From Bacillus shivajii (GTDB lineage Bacteria; Bacillota; Bacilli; Bacillales; Salisediminibacteriaceae): a stretch of 64,000 nt of DNA. Shown one piece after another: positions 35,872-45,791 of this stretch (position 1 is its first letter; every line of letters begins with the position of its first letter). The stretch is taken from NCBI RefSeq assembly GCF_020519665.1, contig NZ_CP084703.1, positions 2,976,001 to 3,040,000 on the forward strand, read 5' to 3'. Position numbers and translations under genes: made by a program. The notes under the pieces were generated by a model, which was not told where the DNA came from, did not search any database, and saw only the letters and a program-made list of their open reading frames with translations.

Positions 35872-36387
35872 TTATTCTTCTAAACGGTGATTTAAATAGT
35901 AAAATCCTTTACGTAAAGGATATGCCGCAATACTTATTACGACGAAATTCATAATCATCGTAGGAATAAATCGTTCATACATAAAATGATGATGTAACAT
36001 CTCCGTAATACCAAGTAAAAGCATTAATCCGTAAACGAAATACTCTAATAACGTAACAGCCAACATCGTCGTTACTACGATAATTGGTAAGTTCTTTTGA
36101 AAAAAGGGAATCGATATGGAAAACAAGTACGCAATGAAGCCCATTGCAAAAGTATTCACACCGAGTACCGATGAAAAAATCACATCATACAGAAACCCAA
36201 AGATTATTCCGTAAAACGTTCCTACCAGCCGCCCTCTAAAAATTCCAGCGAAAATGATTAACATGAAAACCCATCGAGGTACGATTGTATATTCAAAACC
36301 AAATTGGTCAGGTGCAAAAATTTGATAAACGGTTCCTTCTAAAATAAAAAGGAAAAACAGCGTTATGAATAATGTATATCGAATCAT
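35872..36387 (-). CDS. mreD: Rod shape-determining protein MreD
   Basis: A 171-residue protein with about five membrane helices. The FGFEYTIVPRWVFMLIIFAGIFRG and GIIFGFLYDVIFSSVLG segments follow MreD of bacilli. It links MreBC to wall synthesis. It overlaps mreC by four bases. Confidence 0.93.
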   Translation of the reverse strand: MIRYTLFITLFFLFILEGTVYQIFAPDQFGFEYTIVPRWVFMLIIFAGIFRGRLVGTFYGIIFGFLYDVIFSSVLGVNTFAMGFIAYLFSISIPFFQKNLPIIVVTTMLAVTLLEYFVYGLMLLLGITEMLHHHFMYERFIPTMIMNFVVISIAAYPLRKGFYYLNHRLEE

Positions 36388-37268
36388 GATCCATCGCCTT
36401 CAATTTCTGGATTAATATCATTCTCAACTGACGCTGCCCCACGTTCAATCACCATTACATAGTCTAACTGTTGGAAGTTTGCTGTCGGCTTCACATAAGC
36501 GGTTTGTGTTAACCCAAACTCATCTGTTTCAAAAGACGCAACTTCACCGATTGATAAACCTTCTGGAAACACACCACCTAATCCAGATGTTGCGACTTTA
36601 TCTCCTTCTTCAATTTCAGCATCAATATCGATCATAGAAAAACGAAGATAGCCTGTCTCTTCTTGAATCCCTTCAATAAAACCATGTACTGTATTTGATT
36701 CAGTCGATATTTGTGCTGAAATTCGATTTGTTCGGTCTTGGTCACTTAACAGTTGAATCGTTGATGTAAACTGAGAGACTTGATCGACTTTTCCTATCAA
36801 TCCTTTTGACGTTATAACCGCCATATTTACTTGAATACCATCCTGAGATCCTTTATTTATCCCTATAAACTCGTTCCATCGATCAGGAGAGCGATGAATA
36901 ACAAGAGCAGAACGGACCGTGTAATCAAACAAATTCCCCTCTAGATCTAAAGCATCTTTTAGTTCCTCATTATGACGACGAAGTTCATTTACTTCAACTT
37001 GTAATGCTGCATATCCATCTAAATGAGATTTTAAGATTTGGTTTTCTTTATAAGTGTTTCTCATATCATTTACACTCTCAAACAAGTTAGAGATTAAATG
37101 TGCAGGCCTTGCGAAGGCAGACTGCGCCCATCCTACACTATCCGAAACGAATTGCTCTGGCCATGACATCGCGCGCTGTTCACGCATTGAGAAACCGATC
37201 AGTCCTACTAATATAATGATGCATACTAGCAAGACGATCAGGCGCCTATTTGAAAAAAATGAAGGCAT
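36384..37268 (-). CDS. mreC: Rod shape-determining protein MreC
   Basis: A 294-residue protein with one N-terminal membrane helix, a coiled coil (~65-105) and a beta-rich extracytoplasmic domain with VIHRSPDRWNEFIGINKGSQDGI, ITSKGLIGKVDQV and VATSGLGGVFPEGLSIGEV, all MreC signatures. It scaffolds the elongation machinery between MreB and penicillin-binding proteins. Confidence 0.96.
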   Translation of the reverse strand: MPSFFSNRRLIVLLVCIIILVGLIGFSMREQRAMSWPEQFVSDSVGWAQSAFARPAHLISNLFESVNDMRNTYKENQILKSHLDGYAALQVEVNELRRHNEELKDALDLEGNLFDYTVRSALVIHRSPDRWNEFIGINKGSQDGIQVNMAVITSKGLIGKVDQVSQFTSTIQLLSDQDRTNRISAQISTESNTVHGFIEGIQEETGYLRFSMIDIDAEIEEGDKVATSGLGGVFPEGLSIGEVASFETDEFGLTQTAYVKPTANFQQLDYVMVIERGAASVENDINPEIEGDGS

Positions 37269-37282
37269 AAAATGACACCTAC

Positions 37283-38323
37283 TTACCCTTTTCTATTTGA
37301 TCGGACAGTAATTCCAGCCTTTGATTTGAATAAATGAAGGTTCTCAAGCGCACGACCAGTACCGATAGCTACACAGTCGAGTGGATTTTCAGAAACGAGG
37401 ACAGGCATATTCGTTTCATCACTTAATACGCGGTCTAAGTTACGTAATAACGCTCCACCACCAGTTAACACAATTCCACGATCCATAATATCGGCTGCTA
37501 ATTCAGGAGGAGACTGCTCCAGTGTATCTTTTACAGCTTGAACAATTGAAGTAACTGTATCTTCTAACGCGCTAGATACTTCATCTGCAGAAACTGAGAT
37601 TGTTTTTGGTAAACCAGAAACAAGATCTCGTCCGCGAATTTCCATATCATCTATCTGGTCTGGAGTACTTGCAGATCCAATTTCAAATTTAATCGCTTCT
37701 GCTGTACGTTCTCCGATCATTAAGTTGTATGTTTTTTTGACGTATTGAACGATCGCATCGTCCATTTCATCACCAGCTACACGGATGGATCTACTCGTTA
37801 CAATTCCTCCTAGGGAGATAATTGCAACTTCTGTCGTTCCTCCACCAATATCAACGATCATGCTTCCTGTTGGCTCCCAGACAGGTAAATCAGCACCAAT
37901 TGCAGCTGCAAATGGTTCTTCAATAGTATATGCTTCGCGCGCACCTGCTTGTTTTGTGGCGTCTTCTACTGCTCTTTTTTCAACCGCAGTAATTCCTGAA
38001 GGTACACAGACCATGACATTCGGCTTTCTTGTAAAAATTCCACGTGTACGTAACGCCTGCTTTATAAAATGTTTCATCATCGTTGCTGTTGTATCAAAGT
38101 CAGCGATGACGCCATCTTTCATCGGACGAATCGCAACGATATTACCAGGAGTTCGACCGATCATATTTTTCGCATCGTTTCCGACTGCTTCAATCGTCCC
38201 TGCATCATTACGAATTGCAACAACAGACGGTTCACGTAAAATTACCCCTTTTCCTTTCACATATACCAATGTATTTGCTGTACCTAGATCAATCCCAAGA
38301 TCTCTTGAAAATCCACCAAACAT
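37283..38323 (-). CDS. mreB: Actin-like rod shape protein MreB
   Basis: A 346-residue actin homologue. [15 protein letters not shown] (phosphate 1), [28 protein letters not shown] (phosphate 2) and [13 protein letters not shown] (adenosine) are all present. It forms filaments guiding wall elongation. The C-terminus is ~9 residues longer than B. subtilis MreB. The ATG follows AAGGGAG. Confidence 0.97.
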   Translation of the reverse strand: MFGGFSRDLGIDLGTANTLVYVKGKGVILREPSVVAIRNDAGTIEAVGNDAKNMIGRTPGNIVAIRPMKDGVIADFDTTATMMKHFIKQALRTRGIFTRKPNVMVCVPSGITAVEKRAVEDATKQAGAREAYTIEEPFAAAIGADLPVWEPTGSMIVDIGGGTTEVAIISLGGIVTSRSIRVAGDEMDDAIVQYVKKTYNLMIGERTAEAIKFEIGSASTPDQIDDMEIRGRDLVSGLPKTISVSADEVSSALEDTVTSIVQAVKDTLEQSPPELAADIMDRGIVLTGGGALLRNLDRVLSDETNMPVLVSENPLDCVAIGTGRALENLHLFKSKAGITVRSNRKG

Positions 38324-38737
38324 CTATGTAATCTCCCTTCATTATTGAAAACTTAATCATAAGGCTTTAACATTCATTTTAGTATTTTACAATTTAGCAT
38401 GGAAAAACCATACCTTTAATTATACTCAATATCAATACAATTGAGTAGCATTTTTATTAGAAAACAGCAAGGCTATAAGTTTATACGGGAAAACTTTATT
38501 ATAGTTACCCATTAAACTTAAAATATATTTTAAAACGTCAACTTCACTTCATTCATACAACGATTTATATAATATGTAAAAAGAATGAACCTCATATTCA
38601 TCATGTCATTATTAACCTACTTCATCCTAACATATTGATATTACGAATGTACATGAGTACGGTCATAACAACCATTTGCATGTTTTATTTAGGAAATAAT
38701 TCAGGGCTGCCTCTTCTTGAAACAGCCCCCATTAAGA
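38324..38737. other. Intergenic region upstream of mreB
   Basis: About 410 very A/T-rich bases. GGGCTG and CAGCCC at 38704-38728 can pair just after radC but lack a T-tract on the minus strand. The mreB promoter should lie here, but I could not choose between several weak candidates. No gene seen. Confidence 0.4.
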
Positions 38738-39424
38738 TTACACATACCCTTTTTCTTTTAAAGAACAATATTTTTTATCTCCAATGATGACGTGATCTAA
38801 GAGATCAATTCCAATTAACCGCCCACATTCTGTCAGCCTTTTCGTCACTTCAATATCTTCATGACTAGGTGATGGTTCGCCACTCGGATGATTATGAAGA
38901 CAAACAATCGAGGCTGCAGAATAGCGAAAAGCCTCTTTAAAGACTTCACGCGGATGAACGATGGATGCATTTAAACTGCCGATAAAAATCGTTTGCTTAT
39001 GAATAACTTGGTTCTTTGTGTTCAAATACAATGCAACAAAATGCTCTTGCGTTAAGTGCCTCATCTCTTCCATCATAAATTCAGCAACATCTTCGGGTGA
39101 TTTAATCACATAACGGTCTTCTGGAGGAAGCTGCCGAATTCGTTTCCCTAATTCTAATGCAGCTTTTAATAAGACAGCCTTTGCTTCACCAATTCCTTTA
39201 ATATCTTGAAGCTCTTTCACCGATGCTTCCTTTAGAAGGCGAAGTCCATCAAAATGTTGTAAAACACGTGCTGAAAGTTGAATGACTGATTCATTCTTTG
39301 TACCAGAACCTAATAACAACGCGATCAACTCTTGATTTGAGAGAGCATGTGCACCTTCACGAAGTAAGCGTTCCCTAGGACGCTCGCTTTTTGGGACATC
39401 CCGTATCATCATTGTCATCGTCAC
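38738..39424 (-). CDS. radC: RadC family JAB-domain protein
   Basis: A 228-residue protein. The N-terminal helix-hairpin-helix region (LQDIKGIGEAKAVLLKAALE) is followed by an MPN+/JAMM domain with HNHPSGEPSPSHED, the full metal-binding motif. The historic DNA-repair assignment of RadC is doubtful. The start is GTG at 39424, eight bases after GGAGT; ATGs follow at once in frame. Position between maf and mreB is as in B. subtilis (ysxA). Confidence 0.93.
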   Translation of the reverse strand: MTMTMMIRDVPKSERPRERLLREGAHALSNQELIALLLGSGTKNESVIQLSARVLQHFDGLRLLKEASVKELQDIKGIGEAKAVLLKAALELGKRIRQLPPEDRYVIKSPEDVAEFMMEEMRHLTQEHFVALYLNTKNQVIHKQTIFIGSLNASIVHPREVFKEAFRYSAASIVCLHNHPSGEPSPSHEDIEVTKRLTECGRLIGIDLLDHVIIGDKKYCSLKEKGYV

Positions 39425-39491
39425 AATCCATACTCCTTTCGCTACACCGTGCCCTAAGCACTGGATGTAAATCGAAGGTGGATAGTCTGAC

Positions 39492-40070
39492 TTAAGGGTT
39501 ACGGGTATTTATCATTTGTTTTTCTTTTAACGCACGAACGAGCCTCGCAACCGGAAGACCAACAATTGTAAAATAATCCCCTTCTATCTTTTCAACGAGC
39601 GTAGCACCTAGTCCTTGAATGCCATAGGAGCCAGCTTTATCAAATGGTTCTCCACTTGCAATGTACGATTCTATCTCGCTTTCATCAAGCTCATAAAATT
39701 GAACATCAGCTTTTTCGAAGAAAGTGAAGTTATGCTCTTGACTTCTAATTGCCACACCTGTATATACTTGATGTTTTTGGCCTGATAAATGCTTAAGCAT
39801 CTCTTTTGCTTCTAGCTCGTTCTTCGGTTTTCCTAACACTTTCCCACCAATAGAAACGATCGTGTCTGCACCTAGCACAACTTGATTTTCATCACGTGAA
39901 AAAACATCTGTTGCTTTTTGCCATGCTAAAGAAGCCACTAGTTCATCTGGTGAAAGTGCTGGGTCAACCTTTTCTTCAATTTCACTTTTTACGACTTTAA
40001 ATGGTAGTTGAACTTGTTCTAATAGTTGCTTTCTTCGCGGTGATTGCGAGGCTAAAATGAAAGGTTTCAT
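39492..40070 (-). CDS. maf: Maf family nucleoside triphosphate pyrophosphatase
   Basis: A 192-residue house-cleaning phosphatase. LASQSPRRKQLL is the N-terminal active-site loop, VLGADTIVSIGGKVLGKPK the catalytic aspartate region, and EPFDKAGSYGIQG the conserved end. It hydrolyses non-canonical or dTTP/UTP nucleotides and can affect septation. The ATG at 40070 follows GGAGGAGG. Confidence 0.96.
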   Translation of the reverse strand: MKPFILASQSPRRKQLLEQVQLPFKVVKSEIEEKVDPALSPDELVASLAWQKATDVFSRDENQVVLGADTIVSIGGKVLGKPKNELEAKEMLKHLSGQKHQVYTGVAIRSQEHNFTFFEKADVQFYELDESEIESYIASGEPFDKAGSYGIQGLGATLVEKIEGDYFTIVGLPVARLVRALKEKQMINTRNP

Positions 40071-40209
40071 GCGGACCTCCTCCAATAAATGAAAGAAGAG
40101 GAGTTGTTATTATAATAGCAAACCCTCTTCCTTTAGACAATGTTTTTCACCTAATTTTTGTTATTTTATGTTAATCATTTCAAAGACATACATGTCTTAT
40201 TCCGAACAA

Positions 40210-41643
40210 CTATTTATTTTCTCCAAAGATCAGTTCCTGAGCTGCGATACCTGGGTTCGTCATTTCTTTCGGATCTAAAATTTGTTCTAACTCTTCACTC
40301 GTTAATAAACCACGCTCTTCACAAATTTCTCTTACTGGACGATTAGATAGAATCGCTTCTTTTGCAATTTGTGCTGCTTTTTCATAGCCGACATGCGGGT
40401 TAATTGCCGTTATAATACCGACACTTTGTTCAACAAGCTGTTTAGAGCGTTCAATATTTGCAGTAATGCCATCTACTGCGTACTCACGGAATACTTGGAT
40501 GCCATTTTGTAAAACCGTAAATGATTGGAGTAAGTTAAAAACAAGCACGGGTTCCATTACGTTAAGCTCAAGCTGCCCAGCTTCTGATGCTAAAGAAATG
40601 GTATGATCGTTTCCAATTACTTGGAATGAGATTTGATTTATTACTTCACACATCACAGGATTCACTTTCCCTGGCATGATCGATGACCCTGCTTGTCTAG
40701 GCGGTAAATTAATTTCATTTAAGCCTGTTCTTGGTCCTGAGCTCATTAGTCGCAAGTCATTCGCAATTTTCGATAAGTTGATCGCTAAAATTTTCATCGC
40801 ACTTGAAAGCTGCGTATAAGCATCTGTGTTTTGTGTTGCGTCAACAAGGTCTTCTGCCCCATGGAACGGCATACCTGTAACTTCACTTAAATATTCTGTC
40901 ACACGCTCAATGTATTCAGGCATCGCATTTAAGCCGGTTCCAACAGCTGTAGCACCCATATTTACTTCGTACAATTGGTCTACTGAGCGTTGAACTCTTG
41001 ATAAATCACGTGAAAGCATACGGCGATATGCACCAAATTCTTGCCCAAGACGAATTGGAACAGCATCTTGTAAATGGGTTCTTCCCATTTTAATGACATC
41101 ATCAAACTCACGCTCTTTTTTTCTCATTGTTTCTACAAGTTCATTTAATGATTTAATGAGTCCATCTGATAAATGTAAACATGCTATATGTATTGCAGTT
41201 GGGAATGCATCATTCGTTGATTGAGCCATGTTCACATGTGTATTTGGACTCACCATCATATAATCGCCTTTTTTGCCACCTAATAGCTCGATTGCACGGT
41301 TTGCTATGACTTCATTCGCATTCATATTAAAGGACGTTCCCGCTCCACCTTGAATACTATCAACGATGAAGTGCTCATTCAATTTACCGCTAATGACATC
41401 ATCAGACGCTTCCATGATCGCTTCTGCGATTCTTTTATTTAAAACTCCTACTTCTGCATTCGCTTTTGCGGAAGCTTTTTTCACATAACCAAACGCACGA
41501 ATTAATTCCTTATGAGGTGGATAACCAGTAATCGGAAAATTCTCCTTCGCTCTGACTGTCTGAATACCATAATAAGCGCTTGCTGGAATCTCTTTCTCCC
41601 CCATTAAGTCTTTTTCAATTCTAACCTTTTGTTCACCAGACAT
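40210..41643 (-). CDS. aspA: Aspartate ammonia-lyase
   Basis: A 477-residue member of the fumarase/aspartase superfamily, converting aspartate to fumarate and ammonia. RIEKDLMGEKEIPASAYYGIQTVRAKENFPI is the aspartase N-terminus, and GSSIMPGKVNPV is the superfamily signature carrying the catalytic serine loop. TGLN and SPNTHVNMAQSTNDAFPT also match. Fumarase class II is the alternative; the N-terminus favours AspA. The ATG at 41643 follows AAGGAGTG. It is inserted between spoIIB and maf. Confidence 0.92.
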   Translation of the reverse strand: MSGEQKVRIEKDLMGEKEIPASAYYGIQTVRAKENFPITGYPPHKELIRAFGYVKKASAKANAEVGVLNKRIAEAIMEASDDVISGKLNEHFIVDSIQGGAGTSFNMNANEVIANRAIELLGGKKGDYMMVSPNTHVNMAQSTNDAFPTAIHIACLHLSDGLIKSLNELVETMRKKEREFDDVIKMGRTHLQDAVPIRLGQEFGAYRRMLSRDLSRVQRSVDQLYEVNMGATAVGTGLNAMPEYIERVTEYLSEVTGMPFHGAEDLVDATQNTDAYTQLSSAMKILAINLSKIANDLRLMSSGPRTGLNEINLPPRQAGSSIMPGKVNPVMCEVINQISFQVIGNDHTISLASEAGQLELNVMEPVLVFNLLQSFTVLQNGIQVFREYAVDGITANIERSKQLVEQSVGIITAINPHVGYEKAAQIAKEAILSNRPVREICEERGLLTSEELEQILDPKEMTNPGIAAQELIFGENK

Positions 41644-41892
41644 ATTTATCACTCCTTCTCCACTATGTACAAAACATTTTTACTTTCATTTATCATACTA
41701 AAGGAACTCTTGTCCAAAGCATTGACACTTCTTCTGCACGAAGTATGCCCGATTGGTTAATTTTCTACCCATTCGGTACACGAAAAAGATTAACTTTTAG
41801 ATGATATTCTTCGTACGAGCACCCACCAAGATTAATATTAGAAAACCTTATCAAATTCGTCAAACTATATTAGGAAAATTTTCATATTTTTT

Positions 41893-41930
41893 TTATAAAA
41901 AAGAAGCCCGCGATTATTCACTGGCTTCTT
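41893..41930 (-). terminator. Terminator overlapping the end of spoIIB
   Basis: AAGAAGCC (minus) pairs with GGCTTCTT, followed by TTTTTATAAAA. The spoIIB stop codon lies in the loop, so translation reaches into the hairpin. Confidence 0.75.
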
Positions 41931-43020
41931 CTGCTGAATGTAAAGCATTAATTAAGTTTTCGTAATAAAGAACTGATTGTAATACAACTTGTTGAGCAGT
42001 TATGGCGTTTTCTCTTGTTAGACTCTCACCTGTGAATTGTTGAAATGCTGGTGCACTTTCATCAAACCACGTTCGGGCTAATTCATAGTGCACAGATTGT
42101 TCGTCTATTGCATTGATCGATTCTTGCCAAGCTTGACTTACTTCAATCATTTCATTCCGTTCACCTTCTGGAATGGCTTCACCTGTAAATGCCCTTACTG
42201 AAAGATCTGTTACTTGAGAAATCGATTCGACCCCTAATGTCATAAAACTTGTCCATTCATTTGAAAGATCAAGACCAGTCGCAACTACTGCATATGGTTT
42301 CACGTAAGTTTCAACTCCTGCTTCCCCATAGAATTCAGAGAGAGCTGTTGCTGCTTCTCGATTCTTTCCAACTCCGATAAATAAAAAGTGTGGATCGTGG
42401 TTTTCAGTTAAAACACTAGGAACCCCATCACTTTGAAGTGTTTCTCTCATTTCATTTCCCTTTTCAGAAGTGGAAAAAGCTCCTGCTTGTACAAGGTGTA
42501 TGTCAACAGCCGGAACTCCATTTTCAGCAACAAAAGACGGGACACTCGTTTGTGGTTCTTCTACTGCACTTCCATTTAAGGATTGTTCACCTTCAGAAAC
42601 AGAAGGTGATGAACTTTCACCTGTAAAAAGAGAAAGTAACATCATTCCAAATGCCCCGCCAACAATAATTGCAGAAATTACTGATATTACCACTGTATTT
42701 GTAAAAAAGGAAAGGTTGATACGGGCAAATTTTGTTTGTTTTTTTCTATTTTTCGGTGGTAGCTTCGGACCACGATCGCGCTTTCCGTCATCCCAAAAAG
42801 GCAGGGAAAGCTGACCTTTACGCTTGCGTTTTTTTCCTAAATCGACAATTTTATTTTCATTCATCAGCTCAGAAGGTTGTAATTCATTCCAATCTTGGAA
42901 ATCTTCACTCGTTGCCGCTACTTCATCATTTGCTTGATCAGTAAACGTCTTCTCTTCTCCGTTGAGACGGATCGATACGTTATTTTGTTTATCCACTTCG
43001 ATCTGACCCCTTCCTTTCAT
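41914..43020 (-). CDS. spoIIB: Stage II sporulation protein SpoIIB
   Basis: A 368-residue protein with a cytoplasmic acidic/basic N-terminus starting with a SpoIIB-like VSIRLNGEEKTF, one membrane segment (~110-132), and an extracytoplasmic SPOR domain (IHLVQAGAFSTSEKGNEMRETLQSDGVPSVLT). SpoIIB binds septal peptidoglycan and helps septal thinning at engulfment. Position upstream of maf supports the call. The ATG at 43020 has a poor binding site; a GTG eight codons later at 42996 follows AAGGAAGGGG and may be the true start. Confidence 0.88.
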   Translation of the reverse strand: MKGRGQIEVDKQNNVSIRLNGEEKTFTDQANDEVAATSEDFQDWNELQPSELMNENKIVDLGKKRKRKGQLSLPFWDDGKRDRGPKLPPKNRKKQTKFARINLSFFTNTVVISVISAIIVGGAFGMMLLSLFTGESSSPSVSEGEQSLNGSAVEEPQTSVPSFVAENGVPAVDIHLVQAGAFSTSEKGNEMRETLQSDGVPSVLTENHDPHFLFIGVGKNREAATALSEFYGEAGVETYVKPYAVVATGLDLSNEWTSFMTLGVESISQVTDLSVRAFTGEAIPEGERNEMIEVSQAWQESINAIDEQSVHYELARTWFDESAPAFQQFTGESLTRENAITAQQVVLQSVLYYENLINALHSAEEASE

Positions 43021-43092
43021 CTTTCTTGTTGATACTATTCTATTAACAAGTTAAGAATGATAGAACGGATTTTTTAAGAGAATCTTTACTAA

Positions 43093-43881
43093 TTAATCAG
43101 TAAAAGGTTGGTCACGGCCCTCCATTGGTGGATAGTCGACTCTTGGTGCCTCATGTTCGAGATCTGTTAATGGTGGATAATAGTAGGACGATGCAATGAC
43201 TTGATAGAATAATGCGTCTTCACCATCAACGATCATATCATCACTCATATCTTCTCTACTAAAGTGCACTTCCTCAATATTGAGCAACCTGACAAGTGAA
43301 TCTAACTCATCTAAAAAGCGAATGAGGTGGTCATACGTATCCACTTTTACAATGATGTTTGCTTGCTGTTTGTACAATCCGTCGATCACATCTCCGATCC
43401 AAGCTACGCCTTCACCTTCCGTTTCAGGCTCTAAATACGATTCCAATTGTGCCGTTAACCCTCTTGCCTCTCTCGTTTCTTCCTCTTCACCATCGGGGTC
43501 ACCGATACGCTCTGGTGAACTCATTACGATTACTTCATGGACTGGCTGGTCATTCGTAAGTACAAGCTCCATCATACGTACATTCGCTAGTTCTTCAGCA
43601 CGGTTTAAATCAAGTAAAAACTGATCAGTAAGCGGAACAACCGGGAGCCTTCTTTGTAAATCTGTCGATTGACCTGTCTGACGTTGTCGTTCTCTCGCTT
43701 CTTCTCTTTGTGTTTCTTCTAACTGCGACACAAGCTCTTGCTCTTGTGATACATTCGAGATCGCTCGATTTCGTTCATCTATTTTCGGTGATAAGTACAA
43801 AAAGTATGTAAAAGCAACGAGTAGGAGGAGAAATACTGCTCCAATACTCCCATAAAGGATTTTTCTTTGGTTCGTCATCAT
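43093..43881 (-). CDS. pilO: Type IV pilus inner-membrane protein, PilO-like
   Basis: A 262-residue protein: short cytoplasmic start, one membrane helix (~9-30), coiled coil (~35-75), then a ferredoxin-like extracytoplasmic domain. Its order after pilM and pilN, its topology and the RLPVVPLTDQFLLDLNRAEELANV segment fit PilO, which pairs with PilN in the alignment complex. Sequence identity to PilO is low. It overlaps pilN by four bases (ATGA). Confidence 0.8.
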   Translation of the reverse strand: MMTNQRKILYGSIGAVFLLLLVAFTYFLYLSPKIDERNRAISNVSQEQELVSQLEETQREEARERQRQTGQSTDLQRRLPVVPLTDQFLLDLNRAEELANVRMMELVLTNDQPVHEVIVMSSPERIGDPDGEEEETREARGLTAQLESYLEPETEGEGVAWIGDVIDGLYKQQANIIVKVDTYDHLIRFLDELDSLVRLLNIEEVHFSREDMSDDMIVDGEDALFYQVIASSYYYPPLTDLEHEAPRVDYPPMEGRDQPFTD

Positions 43882-44486
43882 TGCTCCTCATCCTCCTCAC
43901 TCTCTTTACCGTGAGCTCTGACTGCTTCTGGATTTAACGTAATTACAAGGTGTGTTTTATAATGAGGTAGGTATTCTTCCGTAAAAATATCATCCTCTTC
44001 CTCTCCCATTTCTTCACCAAACATCGACTCAACCTTAACATCGCTCACAATCGGTGAATTGATCAGTTCATGATAATAGTACGAAACATCTCGCACTTCT
44101 AGAAAGCCCATTTCTATCACTAATTCAAACGGATAAAGGTAGTCATACGTAATCATATATCCTTCGTCAGGCATGAGTGAAACAACTTCATGTAAAATAC
44201 TAGAGGCTGGTATAATCTTGTCTTCTAATTTTTTGATCATACTATTTAGCTTGGCTTCATCTGAATCATCCATACGTTGAATTTGCCCTTGAAGTTCCGC
44301 TGACTTTAACCGAAGTTCTTCATATTCCGTCACCAATTCTTCGGTTTCAGATTCAACTTGCTGGGCATAAAAAGTAATGAGCAGGACAGATAAAAGACTT
44401 AACACACTTATTAAACTAATAAAACTAATGATCGTTCGGTCTTTTTTCTTTTTTTTCGGTAGTAAATTTATTTCAACTGGCATCAT
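43878..44486 (-). CDS. pilN: Type IV pilus assembly protein PilN
   Basis: A 202-residue protein starting MMPVEINLLPKKKKKD; the EINLLP motif is the PilN segment that docks in PilM's groove. One membrane helix (~20-42), a coiled coil and a small extracytoplasmic domain follow, as in the Fimbrial_assembly family. Its start overlaps the pilM stop (TAATG). Confidence 0.88.
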   Translation of the reverse strand: MMPVEINLLPKKKKKDRTIISFISLISVLSLLSVLLITFYAQQVESETEELVTEYEELRLKSAELQGQIQRMDDSDEAKLNSMIKKLEDKIIPASSILHEVVSLMPDEGYMITYDYLYPFELVIEMGFLEVRDVSYYYHELINSPIVSDVKVESMFGEEMGEEEDDIFTEEYLPHYKTHLVITLNPEAVRAHGKESEEDEEQ

Positions 44487-45469
44487 TACACCTCTTTTTT
44501 CAACACAAGTCCCGCCCCTTCATAAAAACGAAGCGGAATTTGTTCTTGCTCTGTAGTCACCCATTGTGGATTTTCAATCACTTTCACTGGTAGGTCTAAA
44601 CGCTCTTCCATTTCTTGTTCAAACGTAGAGAGAAACGGATGATCGCCAGTTAAAGTGACTTTATTTACACCCACTTCACCCTTTTGATAGGAAAAACGAT
44701 AAAAGTTCGCTAGCTTCTCAATATCATTCATCATGTTTTGCCAAGCTACAAACACTTCATCTTCGTCTCCATCCCATATATAAGAGGTTTTACCTTCCTC
44801 TTCGGAAAGTTGCCACGAATCATTCACATGCTCCCAAGTCAAGCTACGCATAATTAGTGGAGCATCTTCGTGAAAAATCGTGACATTGACTTGAGTCGGG
44901 TAACATTGAATGAGCATCATATGTTCATCTCTTTCTACTAAGTCTTCTTCAAAATAAAGACGAAAATACGATAACGGTGCTAAGTCTGCAACTAAAGGTT
45001 TCAGCTTTACTTCTTCAAGCAGCTGGGAAAATTGCAGAACTGTCTCCTCAGGTGAAGCAAATATGAGAACCTCTCTCATTTTCCCTTGGACACCAAGATC
45101 ATATAAATCCATTAACGGATTTTCAAAAGGCAAGTGTAGTTTTTCTCCTAATTCAAAATAAAGGTGACCTTTTAACTCATCTTCTTTTACCGTATCAGGA
45201 ATTTGGTGGCGCCTTAGTACAACAGCTGAATCTGGGATTGTAAAAAATACATTCTGACGTTTCAGCTTCCAATCATCCACACATTCTTCTAATATCGTCA
45301 TAAACGTTTCTAATTCTTTAATATTGCCATTTTCAATGATCCCGGGTGGTAAATACCGCTCATAAAACTCAGTGATCGCATCTAATTGTGGCCTTTTTGC
45401 GCGCACACACCGGATGACATGATCTTGTATCATTAAACAATTTCGTATTTGTTTTTTCCGCTGAAACAT
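44486..45469 (-). CDS. pilM: Type IV pilus assembly protein PilM
   Basis: About 327 residues, actin-like fold of the PilM family. Features seen: CLMIQDHVIRCVRAKRPQLDAI at the start, VFFTIPDSAVVLRRHQIPDTVKEDELKGHLYFELGEKLHLPFEN, and a C-terminal VTLTGDHPFLSTFEQEMEERLDLPVKVI. It binds the PilN tail on the cytoplasmic side. The ATG at 45469 is preferred; a TTG lies two codons before it. It is separated from pilD by a MITE-like element. Confidence 0.85.
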   Translation of the reverse strand: MFQRKKQIRNCLMIQDHVIRCVRAKRPQLDAITEFYERYLPPGIIENGNIKELETFMTILEECVDDWKLKRQNVFFTIPDSAVVLRRHQIPDTVKEDELKGHLYFELGEKLHLPFENPLMDLYDLGVQGKMREVLIFASPEETVLQFSQLLEEVKLKPLVADLAPLSYFRLYFEEDLVERDEHMMLIQCYPTQVNVTIFHEDAPLIMRSLTWEHVNDSWQLSEEEGKTSYIWDGDEDEVFVAWQNMMNDIEKLANFYRFSYQKGEVGVNKVTLTGDHPFLSTFEQEMEERLDLPVKVIENPQWVTTEQEQIPLRFYEGAGLVLKKEV

Positions 45470-45526
45470 GGACAAAACCTGCCTTTATATAAAGGTTTTT
45501 AAGTATATTTATTTCTGTTAATCATT

Positions 45527-45790
45527 TGAATCAATTTCATAAATCCGCAGTTGAAATACACTTCGCTTTCACCCCAGGGCACGGCTTCAGCTAACTTTGG
45601 AAAGAAAACTCATTTCATTCCAAAGTGGATCTTCAGCTCGCACTGTTCCCGTTGGAGTCTACGTGTATTTCTACTGCTCCCCCTTGGAATTGGTTTACCC
45701 ATAACAATCTATATTCAACATATAGGAGTAAGCTTTTTACATTTCTTAGAACTGCTGAGACCATGAGCTCAGAAGTATGAAATTGATTCA
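45527..45790. repeat. MITE-like element between pilD and pilM
   Basis: 264 bases with perfect 15-base terminal inverted repeats, TGAATCAATTTCATA (45527-45541) and its complement at 45776-45790. The interior is non-coding and mosaic (CGCTTTCACCCCAGGGCACGG, CTTCAGCTCGCACTGTTCCC). It touches the pilD stop codon and lies in the gap before pilM, so it may separate or alter their co-transcription. Confidence 0.8.
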
Positions 45791-45791
45791 T

